Shown here piece after piece: positions 1 to 6,136 of a stretch of 16,834 bases of DNA. Position 1 is the first letter of the stretch, and every line of letters starts with the position of its first letter. The position numbers and the translations under genes were made by a program. This stretch comes from Candidatus Aminicenantota bacterium (GTDB lineage: Bacteria > Acidobacteriota > Aminicenantia > JAMOAD01): the NCBI GenBank assembly GCA_027070475.1, contig JALXDT010000205.1, positions 1 to 16,834 of the forward strand, read 5' to 3'. Under the pieces are notes generated by a model that did not search any database, was not told the DNA's origin, and saw nothing but the letters and a program-made list of their open reading frames with translations.

Positions 1-592
1 AATAATTTATCCTTTTAATTACATTACTATTTTTGAATATTTCGCTCATTTTATCAAATATTTTTAAATTAAAAATCTCAATCAATTCAATAGCATTAAA
101 TCTTGCCTGAATAAAGTACTCAGGGCTTTTTATCTCATTATGAAAATATATATAATCCAGAACAGCCTTTTCGGGTAGAGCAATCTTGTATCTGATATTA
201 TTAAATTCCATTAATTGATAATCAGAAAAGAGCTCTTTCTTGATTTTCCTATATTGAAACTTTCCGATTTCAGTTTCAAACCTCTTTGTTTTCATTGTGG
301 AAACCGAAAGAATAGTGTAAACCCCTTCAGGGATAATATTATAAAAAGAGAGAGCTGTTTCCAAAGATACATAAGAAGGAGAGTAAATCCTGTTTGCTAT
401 AAAAAAGAGTAATTGCTCAATCATTTCTATATTGGAGAAGACAAAGTAGTTTTTTCTCAGCTTTTTTATATATCCTTTCTTAATCCAATCACTTAATCTT
501 TGCGGATGAAAATCCGGTATGATGCTTTTTACATTTTTTACGGAAAAAACAATATTTTTCCCGAACAGCTCTCTAAACTCAATATATCTCAT
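1..592 (-). CDS. AbiEi-type antitoxin (type IV toxin-antitoxin), 3' end cut by window edge
   Basis: Reading the minus strand from the ATG at 592-590 gives 197 codons with no stop before the window edge, so the C-terminus is missing. An N-terminal winged-helix-like segment (about residues 15-55, with RLSDWIKKGYIKKL) is followed by the family core: YSPSYVSLETALSFYNIIPE, then a VSTMKTKRFETEIGKFQYR block, then IALPEKAVLDYIYF. This order and wording are characteristic of AbiEi antitoxins. They repress their own operon and counteract AbiEii, a nucleotidyltransferase-type toxin, in abortive infection. The toxin gene would lie to the left, outside the window. A promoter (627-655) and a GAGGAA ribosome site about 10 bases upstream support this start. 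It is the only minus-strand gene here. The family call is firm; toxin partnership and activity are inference. Confidence 0.88.
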   Translation of the reverse strand, partial: MRYIEFRELFGKNIVFSVKNVKSIIPDFHPQRLSDWIKKGYIKKLRKNYFVFSNIEMIEQLLFFIANRIYSPSYVSLETALSFYNIIPEGVYTILSVSTMKTKRFETEIGKFQYRKIKKELFSDYQLMEFNNIRYKIALPEKAVLDYIYFHNEIKSPEYFIQARFNAIELIEIFNLKIFDKMSEIFKNSNVIKRINY

Positions 593-600
593 TTCTATTC

Positions 601-618
601 ATTCCTCATATTAGGAAT
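601..618. repeat. Perfect inverted repeat in the AbiEi leader, candidate operator
   Basis: ATTCCT (601-606) and AGGAAT (613-618) are perfect inverted arms around a 6-base spacer. The repeat lies between the predicted transcription start (about 620) and the ATG (592), and the arm read as AGGAAT on the minus strand is the ribosome-binding region. AbiEi proteins are known to autoregulate by binding inverted repeats at their promoter, so this could be an operator. It could also be a small hairpin that hides the ribosome site. Six-base arms occur by chance fairly often in AT-rich DNA. Confidence 0.4.
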
Positions 619-626
619 AACAGGAA

Positions 627-655
627 ATGATAACATTATTAATAGAATAAATCAA
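627..655 (-). promoter_or_regulatory. Promoter of the AbiEi gene
   Basis: On the minus strand, TTGATT (655-650) and TATCAT (632-627) are separated by exactly 17 bases. A TG precedes the -10 box by one base, making an extended -10. Transcription should start near 620, giving a leader of about 28 bases that contains the GAGGAA ribosome site. The promoter overlaps the mutL-like remnant read on the other strand. Confidence 0.6.
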
Positions 656-767
656 ATACTTGTGATGCCTCTAAAAATTAAATTAGAGATCTGCCCCCAC
701 TCAAGACCTATTATAGTTGAAATAACAGAAGATTTTATCAAAAGAGAGCTTAAAAGAAAGTAATCTC

Positions 768-796
768 TTGAATTTTTCCTGTTAAAGTAGTAAATT
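768..796 (+). promoter_or_regulatory. Possible promoter of the 137-aa gene / uvrB operon
   Basis: TTGAAT (768-773) and TAAATT (791-796) are 17 bases apart, each matching consensus at four or five of six positions. The -10 box ends only 5 bases before the ATG at 802, so the predicted start of transcription falls at about the start codon. In AT-rich DNA such boxes arise by chance, so confidence is limited. Confidence 0.35.
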
Positions 797-801
797 AAAG
801 A

Positions 802-1215
802 ATGAGAAAGTTTTCCCTTTTTCTTGTTTTTTTATTTATTTTCTCTTTTTCAGGTGGAGGAGCTGAACTTGATTTTAATAAATTAAAAAGCATTAATAAT
901 ATACCAATATATCCTAATGCCAAATTTTCAAAAACTCTTTCTTACACAGGGAAAGATAATTGGCTTCTGTCATATTTAACTAAAGATTCCGCTTTAAAGG
1001 TAATTAATTATTATAAGAGAACTCTAAATGTGAAGCCTGAAAGAGTTAAATACGGGAAAACTCTTGTAATTTATCAGTTTCCAATTTCCTATACAATGAT
1101 AAATAAAAAGAAGGTTTTAGAAGAGGGGGTTGAAATAATACCTTTCAGCGGTTTTTACAGAAAGGTTTTTAAGGCTAACACAAAAATCAAGATTTATGTA
1201 AAGGCTCCTAAATAA
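802..1215 (+). CDS. Small exported protein of unknown function, upstream of uvrB
   Basis: This 137-residue protein begins with a classic signal peptide: MRK, a hydrophobic stretch of about 14 residues, then SGGGA, where cleavage is likely (around residue 21). There is no Cys at the cleavage site, so it is not a lipoprotein. The mature part has IPIYPNAKF followed by a strand, then SALKVINYYKRTLN, which looks like the pattern of small alpha/beta exported proteins in which a short helix follows 'TxDSxxKVxxYYK'. I do not recognise a named function. Its stop codon overlaps the start of uvrB (TAATG), so the two are translationally coupled. That says they are co-expressed, not that this protein acts in repair. 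No strong ribosome site precedes the ATG; a promoter-like -10 lies directly upstream. Confidence 0.8.
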   Translation: MRKFSLFLVFLFIFSFSGGGAELDFNKLKSINNIPIYPNAKFSKTLSYTGKDNWLLSYLTKDSALKVINYYKRTLNVKPERVKYGKTLVIYQFPISYTMINKKKVLEEGVEIIPFSGFYRKVFKANTKIKIYVKAPK

Positions 1216-3194
1216 TGAGATTTTCTTTAAAAAGCTCCTTTAAACCTAAGGGAGATCAGGAAAAGGCAATAGAGCAACTTGTAAATGGTTTCAAAGCGGG
1301 TAAAAGATTTCAGACCCTTTTAGGAGTTACAGGCTCAGGAAAAACCTTTACGGTTGCAAATATTATTGAAAAATTAAATATACCCACTCTTATAATATCT
1401 CACAATAAAACACTGGCTGCTCAGCTTTATCAGGAATTTAAAAGCTTTTTCCCTGAAAATGCCGTGGAATATTTCATCAGCTATTATGATTATTATATTC
1501 CTGAGGCATACCTTCCGACAACTGATACCTATATTGCAAAGGAAACTCTGATTAACAAAGAGATAGACAGGATGAGATTATCAGCCACCAGATCCCTTTA
1601 TGAAAGAAATGATGTAATCATAGTGGCTTCTGTTTCCTGTATCTATGGCATAGGTGATCCGAACAACTATTTTTCAATGAGATTGAATTTGCAGAAGAAT
1701 AGAATTTTACCCAGAAAAAAGTTGCTGAACTTTTTAACAGATCTAAGATATGAAAGGACAGAGGAAATTATTTTACAACCTTCCATGTTTAGAGCGAGAG
1801 GAGGAGTTTTTGATATTTTCCCTCCATACCATAAAACCGCAATAAGATTGGAGCTTATGGATGATATTATAGAAAATGTTTTTGAGATTGACCCTGTAAG
1901 TGGATTTGTTCTTAGGGAAATTGAAGAGTTTAACCTTTATCCTACAAATTATTTTATTACACCGGAGGATAAATTAAGTATTGCTATTAAAAGAATAAAA
2001 AATGAACTCAGAGAAAGGGTAAGTGAACTTAAAAAAGAGGGTAAACTTTTGGAAGCTCAAAGACTTCAGGAGAGAACCTATTATGACCTGGAGCTTTTGG
2101 AGGAGATGGGTTATTGCCCGGGAATTGAGAACTATTCAAGGCATCTCTCTCTGAGGGAAGAGGGAGAACCTCCCTATACATTAATTGATTATTTCCCTGA
2201 TGATTTTTTGATTGTAATAGATGAAAGTCATATGACAATTCCCCAATTAAGAGCAATGTACGAAGGGGACAGGTCAAGGAAGAAAACACTTGTTGAACAC
2301 GGTTTCAGATTGCCCTCGGCTCTTGATAACAGGCCTTTGAAATTTAGTGAGATAGAAGAGAGATTTAAAAAGGTTTTGTTTTTATCTGCAACCCCTTCTG
2401 AATATGAGATTAAAAAGTCTGGGGGAATAGTTGTTGAGCAAATAATTCGTCCTACAGGCCTTGTTGATCCTGAGGTGGAAATTAAGCCCACAAAAAATCA
2501 AATGGAGATAATAGAAAGAGAGGTTTCCGATAGAATAAAAAGAGGGGAAAGAGTACTGATCACCACATTAACCAAAAGAATGGCCGAAAAGCTTGCAGCC
2601 TTTCTCTTTGAAAAAGGGTTTAAAGCCAAATACCTTCACTCAGACCTTGATGCTCTGGAGAGAATTAAACTTTTAATGGAATTAAGAAGGGGAGATGTGG
2701 ATATCATAGTCGGGATTAATCTTTTAAGAGAAGGGCTTGATCTACCTGAGGTGAGCCTTGTGATTATTTTAGATGCTGATAAGGAGGGATATTTAAGGTC
2801 AGAGACAAGTTTAATTCAAACATTCGGAAGAGCTGCAAGAAATATTAATGGAAAGGTTATTCTATTTGCAGATAAAATAACATTGTCAATGGAAAAAGCC
2901 ATCGCAGAGACAAACAGAAGAAGAAGAATTCAGATTGAATACAACAAAAAGCATGGAATAAAACCCTCAACTGTGCAAAAAGAGATAAAGGACTTTTTTT
3001 ATAGGAGAAAATATCCTTCCCTTTTAAAAGTGGCGGATAAAAAGGAATTTTATAAATCTCCTGAAGAGGCTGAGGAAATGATAAAAAGACTGGAAAAGGA
3101 GATGAGAGCAGCTGCTGACAGATTGGAATTTGAAAAAGCTGCAGCTTTGAGGGATAAGATAAGGGAGATTGAAAAATTTGTTCTGGAGTTATAG
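1215..3194 (+). CDS. uvrB: UvrB, excinuclease ABC subunit B
   Basis: UvrB is the damage-verifying DEAD-like helicase subunit of nucleotide excision repair. UvrA loads it onto DNA and it recruits UvrC for incision. The 659 residues match the usual 660-680. Visible elements in order: Walker A GVTGSGKT (37-44); the damage-probing beta-hairpin region with SYYDYYIPEAY (89-99); ATRSLYERNDVIIVASVSCIYG; the DESH box (336-339); VLFLSATPSEYE; the helicase C-terminal motifs with GINLLREGLDLPEVSLV and QTFGRAARN; and a C-terminal UVR domain (about 620-657, RLEFEKAAALRDKI) that contacts UvrC. The gene is intact. Its ATG shares a base with the stop of the upstream small gene, and the SRAP gene follows after 9 bases, so the three form one operon. 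Confidence 0.98.
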   Translation: MRFSLKSSFKPKGDQEKAIEQLVNGFKAGKRFQTLLGVTGSGKTFTVANIIEKLNIPTLIISHNKTLAAQLYQEFKSFFPENAVEYFISYYDYYIPEAYLPTTDTYIAKETLINKEIDRMRLSATRSLYERNDVIIVASVSCIYGIGDPNNYFSMRLNLQKNRILPRKKLLNFLTDLRYERTEEIILQPSMFRARGGVFDIFPPYHKTAIRLELMDDIIENVFEIDPVSGFVLREIEEFNLYPTNYFITPEDKLSIAIKRIKNELRERVSELKKEGKLLEAQRLQERTYYDLELLEEMGYCPGIENYSRHLSLREEGEPPYTLIDYFPDDFLIVIDESHMTIPQLRAMYEGDRSRKKTLVEHGFRLPSALDNRPLKFSEIEERFKKVLFLSATPSEYEIKKSGGIVVEQIIRPTGLVDPEVEIKPTKNQMEIIEREVSDRIKRGERVLITTLTKRMAEKLAAFLFEKGFKAKYLHSDLDALERIKLLMELRRGDVDIIVGINLLREGLDLPEVSLVIILDADKEGYLRSETSLIQTFGRAARNINGKVILFADKITLSMEKAIAETNRRRRIQIEYNKKHGIKPSTVQKEIKDFFYRRKYPSLLKVADKKEFYKSPEEAEEMIKRLEKEMRAAADRLEFEKAAALRDKIREIEKFVLEL

Positions 3195-3203
3195 GAGATA
3201 GAA

Positions 3204-3911
3204 ATGTGCTACTATATTTCAACCATTAAAAATAAAATAGAGCTTGAGATGAGATTTGTGGTTAAGTTTCCGGATAAGATTAATTTTGCTCCCAGATATA
3301 GAATCTCAGCTTTTGATAAGAATGCAAAAATTCCGGCCATTTTAAATGAATCTCCGGATAAAGCTGATTTCTACCATTGGGGACTGATACCCTTCTGGAT
3401 TAAGACAGAAGAGGATGCTGAAAATATCAGGACAAAAACAGCAAATGCAAGAGCTGAAACTATCTTTGAAAAGCCATCATTTAAAAGATCTATACTCTAT
3501 AAGAGAGCTTTGATTCTTGCAGACGGTTTTTTTGAATGGCATGATAAAAACGGAGTAAAAATCCCGTATTATATTAAGTTCAGAGATCATCGCCCCTTTG
3601 CAATTGCCGGTATATGGGATGAATGGGAAAACAGAAAAACCGGAGAGCTCTTAAAAACAGTTTCTATCCTAACCTATAAGGCAAATTCATTCTTAAGTAA
3701 AATCCATAATACAAAAAAGAGAATGCCTTTAATTTTACCCGCTGAAATAGAAAAGGAGTGGCTTAAAAGAGATCTGAAAGAGAAGGAAATAAAAGAATTT
3801 TTTAAATCTTATGAATATGATAATCTCATTGCCTATCCTGTCTCAAAAAAGCTTTTTTTAAAAGGAGATGATAAAGATCCTCAAATTCTAAATGAAGTAA
3901 ACTTATCCTGA
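3204..3911 (+). CDS. SRAP-domain protein (YedK/HMCES family), abasic-site DNA-protein crosslinker
   Basis: SRAP proteins bind abasic sites in single-stranded DNA and form a stable thiazolidine crosslink through Cys2 after removal of Met1, which protects replication forks. The 235-residue protein shows every hallmark: Cys2 directly after the initiator Met, which fixes the start; WGLIPFW (59-65); NARAET with Asn81; DGFFEW with Glu111; and the active-site His168 in IHNTKKRMPLILP. The N-terminus is MCYYIS rather than the common MCGR, and the His motif has the longer HNTKKRMP form. From memory this combination is common in Bacteroidota SRAP proteins. It follows uvrB by 9 bases with a GGAGA ribosome site, so it probably shares that transcript. 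Base composition is like its neighbours. Confidence 0.95.
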   Translation: MCYYISTIKNKIELEMRFVVKFPDKINFAPRYRISAFDKNAKIPAILNESPDKADFYHWGLIPFWIKTEEDAENIRTKTANARAETIFEKPSFKRSILYKRALILADGFFEWHDKNGVKIPYYIKFRDHRPFAIAGIWDEWENRKTGELLKTVSILTYKANSFLSKIHNTKKRMPLILPAEIEKEWLKRDLKEKEIKEFFKSYEYDNLIAYPVSKKLFLKGDDKDPQILNEVNLS

Positions 3912-3935
3912 TTTTTTATAAATCCTGAAAAAATA

Positions 3936-3964
3936 TTGCCTGAATTATTATTTCTGGTTATAAT
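3936..3964 (+). promoter_or_regulatory. Promoter of the beta-propeller gene
   Basis: TTGCCT (3936-3941) and a perfect TATAAT (3959-3964) are spaced 17 bases apart. Transcription would start near 3971, leaving a leader of about 25 bases with a strong TGGAGG ribosome site before the ATG at 3996. This separates the propeller gene from the repair operon. Confidence 0.7.
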
Positions 3965-3995
3965 GAATTCTGTATTTTGAATATGGAGGCAGATA

Positions 3996-5438
3996 ATGAA
4001 TTTATGGAGAAACTCTTTAAGCTTTTTACTTTTTTTTATGTTTTTGTTTACTTTTTTGAATGGAAAAGAGGAGAAAAAGAGTGTAAGAGAGAAAGAGCTT
4101 GAAAGAATGAAGATTAATGATAAGTATGACTACTATCATTTGAGGAAGAAAAAAGAATTTGTGGTTGATAAGAGCAGAGAATTTTTGATTCCTCCAAAAG
4201 GAGAGAAACCTGTTGGTAATTTTATTGTTGCCAAAACTCCTCCGAAAATAAAGTTAATGATTTTACCCAATCTGGAACCTGAATATTTTCTTGATTTAAA
4301 GGATCCAGGTGATGCCTATATGATAGTCTGGGCAAATTGGGCACATGTGACAAGGAGTGAGGATAATAGGTTCTATTTTGCAGCAAGCAATCATAGAGGC
4401 TATGGGTGTCAGATTAATATTTATGAATACATACCTTCAAGGGAACTTGTTCACAGAGTGGTGGATGTGAAAAAACTGTTGGACTGGACTGATGAAGGAT
4501 ATACTGATGGGAAGATACATGGACAGATGGGAATTATGCCTGATGGAACTTTGTGGGCAGCTACCCATTATGGAGTTCATCCCACAAAAGAGTGGTTTAA
4601 GAATGGATACAGAGGAGCCTGGTTATTAACTTACAATATTTTTACCCATCAGGCGGAAAATTTAGGTAATCCGATAGTTGGCGGCAATCTTGCAATTTAT
4701 CAGCTTGATGAAAAGAGGGGAAGATTCGTAGGAACGGGAAGTCTTTCAAATATGGTTTTATGCTATGATGTTATTAACAGAAAAGTCAGGTTTGCAGGTT
4801 ATCCTCCCAATAACTGGAAATGGGCTCCAAGAACAATTTTTTTAGACAAAAGTACGGGAAAATTCTGGACCTTTGATTTTAATGATAAAGAAAAGAGATT
4901 CTTCAGTTATGATCCTGAATTTAATGAATTTCAAAAGTATGATGTGTCTGCCCCGAAAAATCCCTACAAAGGTAAAAAGTGGGTTGGGCAATACCCGAGA
5001 GGTCATATAGATGATCCTGCCATGGATGGCTGGTATTATTGGGCCACATGGGATGGAGTTTTATTTAAATTCAAACCTGAAGGATTCAACGGAAAACCGG
5101 AAGTCAAATATGTTGATACTACATGGAATAAAGGGGAAGATGTTTTACAAATGGCTCTATCTCCGAAGGGAAGATATGTTTACTATTATCCAAAAGGGAA
5201 TTCACCTGTAATACAGTATGATGTTAAGACAGGAAAGAGAAAAGTTATAGCATGGGTGAGAGACTATTATTTTAAGAAATACGGTTATTTTATGGGACAG
5301 AGCTATGGAATGTCTATATCAAAGGATGGAAAATTTCTTGTGATAATTGTAAATGGCGAGTTTACAAATAAAAAACGCGCTTTCGGACATCCCGGTATCC
5401 TTGTGGTTGAAATTCCGGAATCAGAAAGAGAGGAGTAA
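3996..5438 (+). CDS. Exported seven-bladed beta-propeller protein, function unknown
   Basis: The 480-residue product starts with a signal peptide (hydrophobic residues about 7-21, then NGKEE) and a basic/acidic linker to about residue 65. The rest reads as seven blade-like units, each with a strand, an Asp/Lys-Gly turn and an aromatic strand. They start at about residues 115 (SEDNRFYFAAS), 175 (MPDGTLWAATHYG), 232, 278 (STGKFWTFDF), 337 (MDGWYYWATWDGVLFKF), 383 (LSPKGRYVYYYP) and 436 (ISKDGKFLVIIVNG). It is rich in Trp and Tyr. Conserved-looking His residues are at about 175, 191 and 195 and in RGHIDDP (337). No enzyme signature lets me assign a reaction; sugar-lactonase or lyase-like propellers are possible relatives. 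It has its own promoter and a strong ribosome site and appears monocistronic, although the next promoter is close. Confidence 0.85.
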   Translation: MNLWRNSLSFLLFFMFLFTFLNGKEEKKSVREKELERMKINDKYDYYHLRKKKEFVVDKSREFLIPPKGEKPVGNFIVAKTPPKIKLMILPNLEPEYFLDLKDPGDAYMIVWANWAHVTRSEDNRFYFAASNHRGYGCQINIYEYIPSRELVHRVVDVKKLLDWTDEGYTDGKIHGQMGIMPDGTLWAATHYGVHPTKEWFKNGYRGAWLLTYNIFTHQAENLGNPIVGGNLAIYQLDEKRGRFVGTGSLSNMVLCYDVINRKVRFAGYPPNNWKWAPRTIFLDKSTGKFWTFDFNDKEKRFFSYDPEFNEFQKYDVSAPKNPYKGKKWVGQYPRGHIDDPAMDGWYYWATWDGVLFKFKPEGFNGKPEVKYVDTTWNKGEDVLQMALSPKGRYVYYYPKGNSPVIQYDVKTGKRKVIAWVRDYYFKKYGYFMGQSYGMSISKDGKFLVIIVNGEFTNKKRAFGHPGILVVEIPESEREE

Positions 5439-5486
5439 TTCTTACAAAGAATAACTAAATTAATTTAATCACCCACTTGCCAAATA

Positions 5487-5495
5487 TGTTATAAT
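5487..5495 (+). promoter_or_regulatory. Extended -10 promoter of the phosphatase-argS-Gld operon
   Basis: TGTTATAAT (5487-5495) is a perfect extended -10 element (TGnTATAAT). No convincing -35 lies 16-18 bases upstream, which extended -10 promoters tolerate. Transcription should begin near 5502. An AAAAGG ribosome site (5515-5520) precedes the ATG at 5528. Confidence 0.65.
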
Positions 5496-5527
5496 ACTCT
5501 ACTAAAATTTTAATAAAAGGATTTCAG

Positions 5528-6136
5528 ATGAATATCTATATTGTAAGACATGGAGCAACAGACTGGAATGAAAAGGACCTCGTTCAGGGGAATATTGATA
5601 TTGAACTTTCTGATAAGGGAAAGAGTGATGTTGAAAAAACAGCTGAGTTTTTAAAAAATATAAAATTTAATAAAATTTTTACAAGTGAGCTCAGAAGAGC
5701 ATTTAATACAGCAGAGATTATTAACAGAGCAAAGAATTTGGATATTATTAAGATAAAGGAATTGAATGAACTTGATTGCGGAAATTGGGAAGGGCTTACT
5801 ATGGAGCAGATAAGAAATGAAAGGGCAGAAGAGTATTCAAGATTGAAAGCTGACCCCGAGTATAAAATACCGGGAGGAGAATCCTTCATGGATGTTGTAA
5901 GAAGATTTAAAATCGGCTGGCAAAAGGTTTTGGAGCTGAGCGAAGGAGAAGATTTTCTTTTTGTGACTCATATTGTCATAACACGAGCATTTTTGTTTGA
6001 AAATTTAGGTATTCCCTATGAGAGCGTCAGATCCTTTGTTATAAACAATGCATCTTTTACGCATTTTGAATATGATAATGGGAGATACTTTTTAAAACTC
6101 TGGAATTATAGGCCTTACGAAAATGGAATATATTAA
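5528..6136 (+). CDS. Histidine phosphatase family protein (phosphoglycerate mutase-like)
   Basis: This 202-residue member of the His-phosphatase superfamily has the phosphoacceptor motif VRHG (Arg7-His8-Gly9), the phosphate-binding Arg in SELRRAFNTAE (Arg57), the acid residue in LNELDCGNWEG (Glu81), PGGES (115-119), and the second His in FVTHIVITRAF (His148). The last motif is usually THGG; here Gly-Gly is replaced by Ile-Val while the His is kept. Size and motifs fit the cobC/gpmB-like broad phosphatases, for example alpha-ribazole phosphatase or cofactor-dependent mutase relatives. The substrate cannot be read from sequence, and no cobalamin genes are nearby. The last 14 bases overlap argS, so translation of the two is coupled. 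Confidence 0.92.
   Translation: MNIYIVRHGATDWNEKDLVQGNIDIELSDKGKSDVEKTAEFLKNIKFNKIFTSELRRAFNTAEIINRAKNLDIIKIKELNELDCGNWEGLTMEQIRNERAEEYSRLKADPEYKIPGGESFMDVVRRFKIGWQKVLELSEGEDFLFVTHIVITRAFLFENLGIPYESVRSFVINNASFTHFEYDNGRYFLKLWNYRPYENGIY

Larger units (their letters stand above)
593..763 (+). pseudogene. mutL: Remnant of the mutL 3' end (MutL C-terminal tail)
   Basis: The open + strand frame ending at TAA 761-763 encodes a tail with CPHSRPIIVEI (from 692) followed by a charged end, FIKRELKRK. The MutL C-terminal domain classically ends with a CPHGRP motif, a few beta-strand residues and a short basic helix, so the match is in sequence and in position relative to the C-terminus. About 25 residues before the Cys, GITGNDNIINRINQIL fits the helix that precedes this motif. 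Upstream of about 593 the frame only runs antisense to the AbiEi gene and shows no MutL sequence. The ATPase domain and most of the dimerisation domain are therefore absent from the window. I read it as the broken end of mutL left by insertion or replacement on the left. The rest of mutL could still lie beyond the AbiE module. It sits just upstream of uvrB, which fits a repair-gene neighbourhood. Confidence 0.6.

Noticed and set aside
215..412. Short + strand open frame inside the AbiEi gene
   Set aside because: It is antisense to a well-supported minus-strand family match and has no recognisable protein features.
500..592. Start of the mutL-tail frame at ATG 500, as an intact 87-codon gene
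   Set aside because: Residues encoded before about 593 are antisense to the AbiEi N-terminus and show no MutL or other similarity. Only the part after 593 is meaningful, as a remnant.
3908..3935. Repeated ATCCTGA and T/A runs after the SRAP gene as a terminator
   Set aside because: The two ATCCTGA copies are direct, not inverted, and the T6/A6 pairing is too weak for a terminator.
5438..5452. Small hairpin ATTCTT-ACA-AAGAAT after the propeller gene, as a terminator
   Set aside because: The stem is only six mostly A-T pairs with no T-tract, so it is too weak to call.
5477..5482. TTGCCA as the -35 box of the operon promoter at 5490
   Set aside because: It is only 7 bases from the -10, far short of the needed 16-18. 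The extended -10 alone is the better reading.
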